Made by a program: the position numbers and the translations under genes
The notes under the pieces: generated by a model
Database searches by the model: none
Told to the model about the DNA's origin: nothing
Seen by the model: only the letters and a program-made list of their open reading frames with translations
Part shown: piece after piece, positions 1 through 10,077 of the stretch
How the letters are laid out: every line of letters begins with the position of its first letter
Numbering within the stretch: the first letter of the stretch is position 1
From: Candidatus Zapsychrus exili
GTDB taxonomy: Bacteria > Omnitrophota > Gorgyraeia > Zapsychrales > Zapsychraceae
Assembly (NCBI GenBank): GCA_030765585.1
Contig: JAVCCJ010000020.1
Coordinates: 1 to 56,784, forward strand
Direction of reading: 5' to 3'
DNA: 56,784 nucleotides

Positions 1-1577
<1,577 letters not shown>

Positions 1578-1638
1578 ATAAGAAGTGTTCTGGCTAGAAG
1601 ATTTATATTTTTTTATTTTGTACCAAAAAAATCAAACA

Positions 1639-2727
1639 CTATATTCTCATTGGTAACACTAAATACAGATAGTTTTCTAGGCGCATAACTGCGGGTTTAT
1701 CTGCCCCACCAAACTCTATTCCAATCTGCTGCTCTCCAACAACTTTTAAAAAATCAATTAAAAATTGAGGATTAAATCCCATCACAGCTTCTGGACCATC
1801 ATACTCTATCAAAATTTCTTCCCTTGATTCTCCAACATCAGGTGTTGTTTTAGAAACCACCAACTTATCATTAAAGATCTCAAACTTTATAGCTTGAAAA
1901 TCTGGTGTAGATAATAAATTAGCTCTTCTTATAGAAGAAAGAAGTTCTTTTGTGTTTACTTTAACTATGTTTTTAAATGGTTTTGGTATAACTTGATTAT
2001 AGTTGGGAAATTCTCCTTCAATTATACGTGTTGCAATAAGAACCCCATCAATATCAAATAAAATTTGATTAGCGCTAACAACAAAAGATACACTTCCTTC
2101 TGTTTTTAGGTTTTTTAGTATCTCATGAACTGCTTTTGTTGGAATAATAACAGCTATTTCTTTACCTATAGAGTTGACTATTTTGTTTTCACTTTTAGCT
2201 AATCTTCTGCCATCTGTTGCTACAAGCCGTATCATATCTCCGTTTATTTCAAAAAGAATGCCGTTTAAAACATATCTTGACTCTTCATGCGAAACAGAGA
2301 AACATGTCAAAGACAACATTTCTCTCAACATATCTTGCTCTATCTGAAAAACTTCTTTATCTTTAAACTCTGGAAATTTAGGAAACTCTTCTTTTGGTAA
2401 ACCTATTAGCTTGAATCTACAATTTCTACCTTCTATATCTATGTGGTTGTTTTTCTTGGCATTGATCAATATTTCATCAGGTGGCAATTCTTTAACTATG
2501 TCGTTAAACCTTTTTGCTGGAATAGTTATTGCCCCTTCTTCAAGGGTTTCCACAGGAATTTCACAAGATATACCAATGTCTAGGTCGGTTGCATTTAATT
2601 TTAATATATCCCCCTTCACCTCAAGTAATATATTAGAAAGTATTGGTAATGTTGTTTTTGATGACGCAACGTTTTGAACTGTCTGTATGCCTGCTACGAG
2701 AATATCTTTTTGTATTTTAAATTTCAT
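1639..2727 (-). CDS. dnaN: DNA polymerase III beta sliding clamp
   Basis: This 362-residue protein is the ring-shaped processivity clamp of DNA polymerase III. The start MKFKIQKDILVAGIQTVQNVASSK and the end LYLVLPMRI are characteristic: the C-terminal 'PMR(I/L)' closes domain III in most DnaN proteins. The length is normal (about 366 in E. coli). It is co-directional with dnaA and lies 152 nt downstream of it. That gap holds a DnaA-box-like TGTGGTTAA at 2860-2868 (one mismatch), which may link dnaN expression to DnaA. Confidence 0.97.
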   Translation of the reverse strand: MKFKIQKDILVAGIQTVQNVASSKTTLPILSNILLEVKGDILKLNATDLDIGISCEIPVETLEEGAITIPAKRFNDIVKELPPDEILINAKKNNHIDIEGRNCRFKLIGLPKEEFPKFPEFKDKEVFQIEQDMLREMLSLTCFSVSHEESRYVLNGILFEINGDMIRLVATDGRRLAKSENKIVNSIGKEIAVIIPTKAVHEILKNLKTEGSVSFVVSANQILFDIDGVLIATRIIEGEFPNYNQVIPKPFKNIVKVNTKELLSSIRRANLLSTPDFQAIKFEIFNDKLVVSKTTPDVGESREEILIEYDGPEAVMGFNPQFLIDFLKVVGEQQIGIEFGGADKPAVMRLENYLYLVLPMRI

Positions 2728-2879
2728 TTTATTAACAACCTTCCTTATCTATATAGTTAATTAAACTAGTAATCGTTGTAATAGGAGACCTTAAAACCTT
2801 TGAATAAAGATATAAGTTGTTGATATACAATGCTTTATTCAAAACAAAACCTGTTAATATGTGGTTAATCTAACATGCA

Positions 2880-4220
2880 TTACTGTTGTAATGTTGTGTT
2901 TAACTGGCTTATTGTGTTCTTTAGCCCAACGTCGCTTTCTAAAGCCTGTTCTATTTTTTTACAAGAATGTAAAACTGTTGTATGATCTTTGCCGCCAAAC
3001 GCATTGCCGATTTCAGGTAAAGAAAGGTTGGTCAGCTGTCTTGCAAGATGCATAGCAATCTGCCTTGCTAAAACAATGTTTTTATTTCTTCTTTTTGCTC
3101 TTATGTCAGCCAAAGACATATTAAAATGTTTTACAACTTCTTTTTGTACCATTTCAATTGTGATAATTTTTGCGGTTTCCTTAACCATATCTTTAAGGGT
3201 TGCTTTTGCCACATCAAGTGTTAGCGGCTTTTCTTCTAATAAAGCATATGCTGCAACGCGAATCAATGCTCCCTCTAACTCCCTTATGTTTGTTTTTATT
3301 TGTTCGGCTATAAAATAAATTATATCTTCTGGCATTTTAGTGGGTTCGTTCTCCATCTTTTTCTTTAAAATAGCTACTCTTGTCTCGAAGTCTGGCGGCT
3401 GAACATCTGCAATTAATCCCCATGCAAAGCGCGAACTTAAACGCTCTTCCAAATTAGCTATTTCTTTCGGAGGTCTATCTGATGTTAATATAATTTGTTT
3501 TCTATTGTCGTGCAGATTATTAAATGTATGAAAAAACTCCTCCTGTGTTGATTCTTTTCCGGCAATGAATTGTATATCGTCGATTAATAATACATCAATA
3601 TCTCTATATTTTTTTCTAAACTGTTGTGTTGATCGATGGCGAATAGCGTCGATTAACTCGTTTGTGAATTTTTCTGATGACATGTAGCAATGTTTGAGTT
3701 CCGGATGAAGCTCTCTAATTTTATGAGTTATTGCTTGAATTAAATGGGTTTTGCCTAAACCAACATTGCCATATAAAAGCAAAGGATTATATGCTTTTGC
3801 TGGAGATTCTGCAACAGCTAGGCTTGCAGCACAAGCAAATCTGTTAGACGAGCCTATGACAAAGTTTCCAAAAGTAAAGCGAGAATTTAAGCTGTTTGGG
3901 GATTTGCCAGTACCACTTTTTGTAAAGTCTTGTTCAAATTTTAATAGACGAGTTTTTGTTTCTTTTGGGAGGATGTTTGTGTTTACTAAAAATTCAACTT
4001 GGACGGGAAATTCTGCAAGTTTGCTCATTATCTCCACGATGAGGTCTTGATAATGCTCTATTATCCAGTTTTTAAAAAAATCATCTGGAGCATAAATAGC
4101 GAGCATATTATCTCTTGATTCTTTAACTTGTACGGTGGCAAACCAAGTTTCATAAGACGTTTGTCCAACCTTTTGTTGTATTTCTGTTTGGGCTTTTTGC
4201 CAGATGTCTGTAAGATTCAT
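2880..4220 (-). CDS. dnaA: chromosomal replication initiator DnaA
   Basis: DnaA binds oriC and melts it. At 446 residues the length is typical. Domain I (about 1-85) begins MNLTDIWQKAQTEIQQKVGQTSYETWF. A short linker (about 86-110) leads to the AAA+ domain with Walker A GNVGLGKTH and Walker B VLLIDDIQF. The C-terminal DNA-binding domain carries the DnaA signature around LPEIGNAFGGKDHTTVLHSC. The gene reads away from the AT-rich gap at 4221-4820, the classic dnaA-oriC arrangement. A weak Shine-Dalgarno (AAGGA) lies upstream of the ATG. Confidence 0.98.
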   Translation of the reverse strand: MNLTDIWQKAQTEIQQKVGQTSYETWFATVQVKESRDNMLAIYAPDDFFKNWIIEHYQDLIVEIMSKLAEFPVQVEFLVNTNILPKETKTRLLKFEQDFTKSGTGKSPNSLNSRFTFGNFVIGSSNRFACAASLAVAESPAKAYNPLLLYGNVGLGKTHLIQAITHKIRELHPELKHCYMSSEKFTNELIDAIRHRSTQQFRKKYRDIDVLLIDDIQFIAGKESTQEEFFHTFNNLHDNRKQIILTSDRPPKEIANLEERLSSRFAWGLIADVQPPDFETRVAILKKKMENEPTKMPEDIIYFIAEQIKTNIRELEGALIRVAAYALLEEKPLTLDVAKATLKDMVKETAKIITIEMVQKEVVKHFNMSLADIRAKRRNKNIVLARQIAMHLARQLTNLSLPEIGNAFGGKDHTTVLHSCKKIEQALESDVGLKNTISQLNTTLQQ

Positions 4221-4331
4221 ATTGATTAAGCTGTATTTCCTTATAGTATTGCCAATTGACTAGGATAACTCTAAGCTTGTAAATAGTTGAAAATAAAACA
4301 GTTAGAACATTTAAAATAACATATTAACAAG

Positions 4332-4340
4332 TTTTCCACA
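4332..4340 (+). promoter_or_regulatory. DnaA box
   Basis: TTTTCCACA differs from the consensus TTATCCACA at one position. It lies 112 bp upstream of the dnaA start codon inside the putative origin, so it may also serve dnaA autoregulation. Confidence 0.6.
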
Positions 4341-4783
4341 ATGGCCATATGTTTTGTTGATCGATCTTGTTTATATAATGTACTTCTTGTAGGTTATTAT
4401 TTACAAACAATAAAATATTAATAAAAACAAAGAACAAAAAGATTTATTTTTATAATAGACATTCTTGCCGAGAAGACATTGTTTTAAAATTTAAATATTT
4501 TATTATAATAATATGCAATAAGATTTTTGCGCTACAAAAGTCTGTTGTGTAAAAAGTTTGATTATTATAACAAAGAATCTTTTTAATTCAAATCAAATTT
4601 TAAAAGAGCTGTAAACCCAACGGATTGTTTAGCTTTTGTTTATAAAATATTTGTTTGATATTAATTCAATATTGTTTGTTGCGTAGGCCTTCCCCTATTT
4701 TTATTATTCTTTCGACGATAAATTAAGAATACGCATAGTTTTTAAAAGGATGTAAGATTTAATTTCTAAACAGCCAAAATAAC

Positions 4784-4811
4784 TTGACTAACAAAAGTCG
4801 TATGCTATAAT
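4784..4811 (+). promoter_or_regulatory. sigma-70-type promoter of rpmH
   Basis: TTGACT (4784-4789), a 16 nt spacer, then TGC-TATAAT (4806-4811) form a strong extended -10 promoter. The -10 box ends only 9 nt before the rpmH ATG, so the predicted mRNA has almost no 5' leader. Confidence 0.7.
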
Positions 4812-4820
4812 TGACAAATT

Positions 4821-4958
4821 ATGAAAAAGAATTTAAAGACACCAACTAACATTAAAGGCAAAAGAGTTCATGGTTTTCGTAAAAGAATGGAAACTTCAAG
4901 TGGACAAGATGTCTTAAAAAGAAGGCGTGCCAAAGGCCGCGCAAAGCTTACTAAATAA
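4821..4958 (+). CDS. rpmH: 50S ribosomal protein L34
   Basis: This 45-residue protein is too short for the ORF track. It begins [21 protein letters not shown] and ends [12 protein letters not shown], the universal L34 pattern (…HGFR.RM.T..G..VL.RRR.KGR..L). It is highly basic. It is the first rightward gene after the origin, as in most bacteria. rnpA normally overlaps or follows L34, but here only 127 nt separate it from yidC and no RNase P protein ORF fits. No Shine-Dalgarno is visible; see the promoter entry. Confidence 0.97.
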   Translation: MKKNLKTPTNIKGKRVHGFRKRMETSSGQDVLKRRRAKGRAKLTK

Positions 4959-5085
4959 TATTAGTATCTATATGACCCGGATTTTGTGCTATTAAAGTTC
5001 GGGTTCAATTAATTTAAGGCCTAAACACCTTTTTGTTTTAAGATATTAAGTATTTGTTGACAAGCGAAGCGTTGACTATATTGTT

Positions 5086-6699
5086 ATGGAAAAGAGATTA
5101 TTTTTAGCAATTATTTTGTCTGTTGCAATTTTGTATGTTTGGTCTGCAATGAACCCCAGACAGCAAGTAATTCAACCTCAAACCAATGTATCACAAGTTG
5201 TTGGTGTGCAAGAGGATATAGCTCTTGCTCCCTCCCCTTTTGTTAATTCACAAGAACCAGTTAAAGTACAGTCTAGTATTGCTCCTGTCGTTGAGAAAAT
5301 ATATATACTTGAAGCTAGTAAGCTTTTGGTAGAATTTTCTAATATTGGAGGCAAGCCTACAAAAGTGTTGATAAAAGATTATGACACAACTTTACCTATT
5401 AAGGATATCAATGGTTTGTCTGGGTATGAAAATGTTGAGTTTGCCGTAAGAGCCTCATCTGGCAATAAGATAGAATATGAATATAAGGACGATTTGATAG
5501 AGGTAATTAAATCGTATGAAATATTTGAAGATGAATATACTGTTAGGGCTAATGTTACTATAGAAAAACTTTCGGATATGTCCAATCTGAACGATATTGC
5601 AATCAATGCCTTTTCTTTGGATATGTCCAATCTGACCAGCAAGAAGCAAGACATCTCATCGTCTAGAGATAAATCTTTGTTTGAGTACATTGTTACTACT
5701 GACCAAGGTATATTTAGGAAGGCAAAAGCTTTTAAGTTCTCTGAAAAAGACAACAAGCAAGAGCAAGTGCAGGTTAATTGGTTTGGCTTTAGAAATAGAT
5801 ATTTTTGCGCGCTATTTCATCCTGAATATGTATCTTCTGGATATACTATAGAGAGCAAAGGTGACAAGACGTTACAATTGAGCCTATCATCTACTGGCGA
5901 TAACAGACAAAGAGTAGAGTTGGCTTCAACAATATATATTGGCCCTGAGAAATTGGATATATTAAAAGAATATGGCTTGGGCTTTGAGAAGATTAGAAGA
6001 TATTATAAGTTAGGACTTTTTGACTCTATTGCAAAGGTTATTAATACTGTTATAGCATTGTTGCATAAAATTGTTCCAAATTGGGGAATTTGTATCATAT
6101 TAGTTAGTTTTATTATATATTTTTCAATGTATCCGCTTACTATTAGAAGTTTGTCTTCTATGAAGAAAATGCAAGCTCTACAGCCAAAAATAAATGCTTT
6201 AAAGGAAAAACATAAGAATAGTCCTCAAAAAATGAATAAAGAAACAATGGAATTATATAAAGAGTATAAAATAAATCCATTGGGAGGATGCTTGCCAATG
6301 TTATTGCAAATGCCAGTTTTCATTGGTCTATATCAAGTTTTATGGAGATCAGTGTCTTTTAAGGGGGCGCATTTTCTATGGATTAAAGATTTATCACAAC
6401 CGGACAGATTGTTTATTTTGCCGTATAGTTTGCCTATTATTGGTAACGAAATCAATATCTTACCTTTATTAATGATGGTTGTTATGTTTTTTCAGCAGAA
6501 ATTTTCAACAAAGAATATGGCAACTACAGATCCAAGCCAGGCAGCACAGCAAAAAATGATGGCAACAATATTTCCTATATTTTTAGGTTTTATATTTTAT
6601 AAGTTTGCAAGTGGATTGGCGCTTTATTTTACCATGTTTTATTTGCTTTCTACATATACCCAGTGGAAGATGTCCAAAGATACAAAGGTTATTGCTTAA
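5086..6699 (+). CDS. yidC: membrane protein insertase YidC/Oxa1
   Basis: This 537-residue inner-membrane insertase and foldase assists SecYEG and acts alone on small membrane proteins. The N-terminal segment (RLFLAIILSVAILYVW) is the first membrane anchor. A large periplasmic beta-domain (about 45-320) follows. The conserved Oxa1 core starts near VPNWGICIILVSFIIYF, with later hydrophobic segments around MLLQMPVFIGLYQVLW and MMATIFPIFLGFIFY. Its length matches Gram-negative YidC, which implies a diderm envelope. The start is firm because the N-terminus is typical, though no ribosome-binding site is evident. A TTGTTG-N17-TATATT pair ends 3 nt before the ATG, which is odd. A Jag-N gene follows after 1 nt. 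Confidence 0.96.
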   Translation: MEKRLFLAIILSVAILYVWSAMNPRQQVIQPQTNVSQVVGVQEDIALAPSPFVNSQEPVKVQSSIAPVVEKIYILEASKLLVEFSNIGGKPTKVLIKDYDTTLPIKDINGLSGYENVEFAVRASSGNKIEYEYKDDLIEVIKSYEIFEDEYTVRANVTIEKLSDMSNLNDIAINAFSLDMSNLTSKKQDISSSRDKSLFEYIVTTDQGIFRKAKAFKFSEKDNKQEQVQVNWFGFRNRYFCALFHPEYVSSGYTIESKGDKTLQLSLSSTGDNRQRVELASTIYIGPEKLDILKEYGLGFEKIRRYYKLGLFDSIAKVINTVIALLHKIVPNWGICIILVSFIIYFSMYPLTIRSLSSMKKMQALQPKINALKEKHKNSPQKMNKETMELYKEYKINPLGGCLPMLLQMPVFIGLYQVLWRSVSFKGAHFLWIKDLSQPDRLFILPYSLPIIGNEINILPLLMMVVMFFQQKFSTKNMATTDPSQAAQQKMMATIFPIFLGFIFYKFASGLALYFTMFYLLSTYTQWKMSKDTKVIA

Positions 6700-6700
6700 T

Positions 6701-6907
6701 ATGGCAGATCAAATGAAAAAAAGTATAGAAGTTGAAGGTAGTACTGTAGAAGAGGCTATTGGAAAGGCTCTTGGCATTCTTAATGTTTCTCGTGAAGATA
6801 TTGTTGTGAAGATAGTATGCGAAGAACAAAAGGGTTTATTTGGCATGGAAGGCGCAAAGCTAGCGAAGATTAAAGTTGCTTTAAAAGAAAATGACAAGAA
6901 TACTTGA
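6701..6907 (+). CDS. Jag-N domain-only protein
   Basis: This 68-residue protein starts at the ATG at 6701, 1 nt after the yidC stop; the track's longer start at 6605 lies inside yidC. The body, KKSIEVEGSTVEEAIGKALGILNVSREDIVVKIVCEEQKGLFGMEGAKLAKIKV, is a clear Jag_N domain, the N-terminal module of Jag/KhpB/SpoIIIJ-associated proteins. The KH and R3H RNA-binding domains that normally follow are absent, because the frame stops right after the module. Location beside yidC is canonical for jag. It is either a genuine minimal form or a truncated gene. Family is confident; function is unknown. Confidence 0.88.
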   Translation: MADQMKKSIEVEGSTVEEAIGKALGILNVSREDIVVKIVCEEQKGLFGMEGAKLAKIKVALKENDKNT

Positions 6908-6953
6908 TTTTTGTCTATATTGCTAGTATAAAGATAGTAGGTTAAATATTGCA

Positions 6954-6969
6954 TGTTTCACGTGAAACA
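6954..6969. promoter_or_regulatory. parS: parS centromere site 1
   Basis: TGTTTCACGTGAAACA is a perfect match to the 16 bp parS palindrome bound by ParB/Spo0J. The symmetry extends one base each side. It lies just upstream of parA. Confidence 0.97.
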
Positions 6970-6988
6970 TGTTTGATAAGTCTATTAG

Positions 6989-7004
6989 CGTTTCACGTGA
7001 AACG
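6989..7004. promoter_or_regulatory. parS: parS centromere site 2
   Basis: CGTTTCACGTGAAACG is a second parS palindrome with a one-base symmetrical variation at each outer end. It extends to an 18 bp perfect palindrome at 6988-7005. Centre-to-centre distance from site 1 is 35 bp. It lies 26 bp before the parA start, so ParB binding could also control parAB. Confidence 0.95.
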
Positions 7005-7030
7005 CATCCCTCAACTCATATTTATATAAT

Positions 7031-7846
7031 ATGTCTAAAATCATTTCAATTTGTAATCAAAAAGGTGGAACAGGCAAAACCACAACAACGGTTAACTTAG
7101 CTGCTGCTTTAGCAGAGCTAGGCAAGAAAGTACTGATTGTTGATACAGACCCTCAGGGCAACGCTACAAGTGGAGTGGGGGTTAACAAGAGCGAGCTAGA
7201 CAAGACAATATATGATGTCTTGCTCAATAAGACAAGCGCCGAAGAAGCTTTGATTCGCAATGTTTGTCCCAACTTAGATATTATCCCATGTAACATTAAT
7301 TTAACAGGAGCAGAGATTGAGCTTGTTGGAGCTATTTCTAGAGAGACGCGCCTTAAGAAAGCCTTAGAAGTTATTCAGGCTAATTATGATTATATCTTCA
7401 TAGATTCTCCGCCATCCTTAGGACTGCTAACATTAAATGCTCTTGTAGCAAGTCGTTCGATTATAGTTCCTATACAATGTGAGTTTTATGCTTTAGAGGG
7501 AGTATCACAGCTTTTAAATACTTTTCATTTGGTTAGGGAGGGACTTAATCAAGAGTTACAGATAGAGGGCATTTTGATGACGATGGCTGATTTTAGAACA
7601 AATCTCACCACAGAAGTTATTAATGAGATTAAGAATTATTTTAAAGATAAAGTTTATAATGCGATCATTCCTAGAAATATTCGTTTAAGTGAAGCGCCTA
7701 GTCATGGTAAGCCAATTATGGATTATGATAGTAACTCTATTGGTGCTCAGAAATATAGAGAGCTTGCCCGAGAGGTTGCTGGGATAGCAAATGATGATGC
7801 TAAGCCGTTGCAGTCCAACGATTTAGAGAAATCAGCCCAAGAATAA
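7031..7846 (+). CDS. parA: chromosome partitioning ATPase ParA/Soj
   Basis: This 271-residue deviant Walker-type ATPase, with ParB-parS, segregates the origin. The start MSKIISICNQKGGTGKTTTTVNLA carries the deviant Walker A KGGTGKTT. DTDPQGNATSG (A') and YIFIDSPPSLGLLTLNAL (Walker B region) follow. There is no N-terminal HTH, so it is the chromosomal Soj type. A TATAAT abuts the ATG, leaving no room for a normal leader from that box. The C-terminus has a short acidic tail. It is followed by parB after a palindromic spacer. Confidence 0.97.
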   Translation: MSKIISICNQKGGTGKTTTTVNLAAALAELGKKVLIVDTDPQGNATSGVGVNKSELDKTIYDVLLNKTSAEEALIRNVCPNLDIIPCNINLTGAEIELVGAISRETRLKKALEVIQANYDYIFIDSPPSLGLLTLNALVASRSIIVPIQCEFYALEGVSQLLNTFHLVREGLNQELQIEGILMTMADFRTNLTTEVINEIKNYFKDKVYNAIIPRNIRLSEAPSHGKPIMDYDSNSIGAQKYRELAREVAGIANDDAKPLQSNDLEKSAQE

Positions 7847-7870
7847 TAAGTCAATGATTAATAAAATATT

Positions 7871-7897
7871 ATTAATGTTCAATTAATGAACATTAAT
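7871..7897. repeat. perfect inverted repeat between parA and parB
   Basis: ATTAATGTTC and GAACATTAAT form a perfect 10 bp inverted repeat with a 7 nt loop. No T-tract follows, so it does not look like a terminator. It overlaps the upstream in-frame ATG of parB (7896), which argues that translation starts at 7911. It could be an operator or an mRNA stability hairpin. Confidence 0.6.
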
Positions 7898-7910
7898 GGA
7901 GAAATATAAA

Positions 7911-8756
7911 ATGGACAAAAAAGCATTAGGCAAAGGACTTTCAGCTTTAATTCCTCAAAAAAAAGAAGTTGAGCATGATGGAGATATTTTATATATCGCA
8001 ACACGTCGCATAGAAGATAGTAATTTTCAGCCGAGAACAGATTACAATGATGACAAGTTAAATTCTCTTAAAGAGTCAATAAAAGAAAAAGGGATTTTAC
8101 AGCCTATACTTGTTCGTAGGCAAAATGATGGCTTTGAGGTTATTGCAGGAGAAAGACGTTTAAAAGCTGCTAGAGCGTTAAGCCTAGAGGAAATACCGGC
8201 AATTGTTCGCGATGTGACAGACAAAGAAGCTTTAGTTATTGCATTAATTGAAAACATTCAAAGAGAAGAGTTAAACCCAATTGAAGAAGCTGAGAGTTAT
8301 AAAAGATTAATTGATGAATTTCAGTATACACAAGAACAAATAGCAGTGTCTGTCGGAAAAGATAGATCAACTGTAAGCAATCTTCTTAGGCTTTTAAATC
8401 TTTCTGAAGAAATAAAAAAGGCAGTCGTACAAGGCTTGTTATCTGCTGGTCATGCTCGAACATTGTTAAGCATAGAATCGGATGAAGAAAGAGTTCTTAT
8501 TTATAATATAGCGGTAAAGAAAGAAATGTCTGTTCGAGAACTCGAGAACTTAATTAAGTCCAAAGCGCAAAGTGGGGCAAGGCGTGAAAGACAAGAAAAA
8601 ACAAAAGCGCAAGATATTCTTGCCGTAGAAGAAAGCCTTCAAAAATTACTTGGTACAAAAGTGCGTATTACGCCAAGTAAAAAAAGAGGTAAAATAGTTA
8701 TTGATTATTATTCTACAGAAGATTTAGATCGCATTGTCCGATCAATGATACAATGA
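7911..8756 (+). CDS. parB: chromosome partitioning protein ParB/Spo0J
   Basis: ParB is the CTP-dependent clamp that loads at parS. I prefer the ATG at 7911 (MDKKALGKGLSALIPQ, the canonical ParB start), with GGAG 8-9 nt upstream, over the track's 7896. The protein has 281 residues. Visible parts are the ParA-activating N-terminal peptide (LGKGLSALI), the nucleotide-binding region with GERRLKAAR, the box around ALIENIQREELNPIEEA, the HTH (YTQEQIAVSVGKDRSTVSNLLRL), and a C-terminal dimerisation region. Two parS sites lie 0.9 kb upstream. Its stop overlaps the ndk start. Confidence 0.97.
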   Translation: MDKKALGKGLSALIPQKKEVEHDGDILYIATRRIEDSNFQPRTDYNDDKLNSLKESIKEKGILQPILVRRQNDGFEVIAGERRLKAARALSLEEIPAIVRDVTDKEALVIALIENIQREELNPIEEAESYKRLIDEFQYTQEQIAVSVGKDRSTVSNLLRLLNLSEEIKKAVVQGLLSAGHARTLLSIESDEERVLIYNIAVKKEMSVRELENLIKSKAQSGARRERQEKTKAQDILAVEESLQKLLGTKVRITPSKKRGKIVIDYYSTEDLDRIVRSMIQ

Positions 8757-9235
8757 AGCAACCAACCCTCGTTATTATTAAGCCCGACGCCATAAGAAAA
8801 CAATTAGCAGGAAAAGTTTTTTCTAAATTCTCTGTTGATTCTTTGGAAATTCTTGCCATTCGCATAGTCAAAACAACACAAAAATTAGTAGAAGAACATT
8901 ATAGGCATTTGAAGGATGCTCCATATTTTAAAAAATCTGTTTCGTCTTTACTAGGTACAACAAGGAAAGAGCGTAGTTTAATCGCAATGATTTTGTATGG
9001 AGAAGACTCTATAAAAAAATGTAGAGAAATTGCAGGAGCAACCAATCCTGAGGAGGCTAAACCCACTACGATAAGAGGTGCATACGGAAGAATAACTACG
9101 AATAATGTTTATGAAAATGTTGTGCATGTATCGTCGTCGGTAAAAGAATCTGAGAGAGAAATAAAATTGTGGTTTGGTGACGATAAAATAGTTTCTCAAT
9201 TGTATTCAAACAAACAAAAGATAAACAAAACATAA
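8753..9235 (+). CDS. ndk: nucleoside diphosphate kinase
   Basis: This 160-residue enzyme balances NTP pools through a phospho-histidine intermediate. The N-terminal strand LVIIKPDAIRK and the active-site segment ENVVHVSSS identify it; His125 is the expected phospho-acceptor. The usual motif is NxxHgSDS, so the residues after the His are unusual (VSSS), and RGAYG replaces RGDFG. With about 20 extra residues (typical 135-145), this is a divergent NDK. It overlaps the parB stop by 4 nt (ATGA), so it is translationally coupled. Confidence 0.88.
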   Translation: MKQPTLVIIKPDAIRKQLAGKVFSKFSVDSLEILAIRIVKTTQKLVEEHYRHLKDAPYFKKSVSSLLGTTRKERSLIAMILYGEDSIKKCREIAGATNPEEAKPTTIRGAYGRITTNNVYENVVHVSSSVKESEREIKLWFGDDKIVSQLYSNKQKINKT

Positions 9236-9252
9236 TAATGGGGACACACAAT

Positions 9253-10074
9253 ATGATAAAAGGAATGACAGGCTACGGAAGTAGTGAAGCATCGGCAGGT
9301 AAAACAAAAGTAACAGTTGAAATAAAAAGTGTTAATCATCGTTATCTCGACATAAGTTATTATTTGCCCATAGGGTGGAGTTCTGCTGAAAGCAAAATAA
9401 AACAACTTTTGCAAAAAGACATTAAAAGAGGTCGAATAACAGTTTCTATAAGGATTATGCAAAAGCTCGCACACACTATTACGCTCAATAAAGAGGTAGT
9501 AAAACAACATTTAAAACATGCAAATTCGTTAAGTAGAGAATTTAAACTAAAGAACGATTTGTCTTTAACAGATATTATTAAGTTGCCCGGAGTGCTGGAA
9601 TCAAAGGAAGTTTTAATTTCCGAAGCTTCTCTATGGCCCGCTATATCTCAAAGCCTTAAAAAGTCTCTGTCTAGCTTAGTTACAATGAGAAAAAGAGAAG
9701 GAATAAGTTTGTCTGTTGACGTAGCGGATAAGTTAAAAAGAATGACAGCACAAGCAAAAAAGATAAAAGATAGAGCTACATCTGTTTTAAAAAGTCAAAA
9801 GAAGAAATTGACAATAGACGAGTTTAAGTCTTTTCAAAAAAGTTCTGACATAAATGAAGAGTTGTCACGCCTTGGTCATTATATAAGTGAGATGAAACTT
9901 TTGATTAAAAGTAAGATTGCCGTCGGAAAGAAGATAGATTTTGTTGCTCAAGAAATGCAAAGGGAAACAAATACAATAGGTTCAAAATTGCAGGATAAGG
10001 TTGTATCAAGCGCAGTTATTGCCTTAAAAAGCAAAATTGAAAAGATTAGAGAACAAGCTCAAAACATTGAATAA
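9253..10074 (+). CDS. yicC: YicC family protein
   Basis: This protein of about 273 residues matches the YicC/YloC family: MIKGMTGYGSSEA at the start, VEIKSVNHRYLDISYYLP, and KIDFVAQEMQRETNTIGSK near the end are signature segments. YicC proteins have been described as endoribonucleases. The start at 9253 is preferred over 9238 because family members begin at or just before 'MTGYG', and GGGG lies upstream. The yicC-gmk-rpoZ order is widespread in bacteria, and gmk follows after 3 nt. Confidence 0.93.
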   Translation: MIKGMTGYGSSEASAGKTKVTVEIKSVNHRYLDISYYLPIGWSSAESKIKQLLQKDIKRGRITVSIRIMQKLAHTITLNKEVVKQHLKHANSLSREFKLKNDLSLTDIIKLPGVLESKEVLISEASLWPAISQSLKKSLSSLVTMRKREGISLSVDVADKLKRMTAQAKKIKDRATSVLKSQKKKLTIDEFKSFQKSSDINEELSRLGHYISEMKLLIKSKIAVGKKIDFVAQEMQRETNTIGSKLQDKVVSSAVIALKSKIEKIREQAQNIE

Positions 10075-10077
10075 CTT

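Larger units (their letters stand above)
4221..4820. other. probable replication origin (oriC) region
   Basis: This 600 bp gene-free, very AT-rich gap separates divergent dnaA and rpmH. I see one strong DnaA box, TTTTCCACA at 4332-4340, and one relaxed box (TTWTNCACA on the minus strand, TGTGTAAAA) at 4546-4554. The stretch from about 4380 to 4600 is nearly all A/T and could serve as the unwinding element. Gene orientation switches exactly here, from minus on the left to plus on the right, and the parS-parAB locus lies 2.2 kb away. Few canonical boxes are present, so the exact limits are uncertain. Confidence 0.65.
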
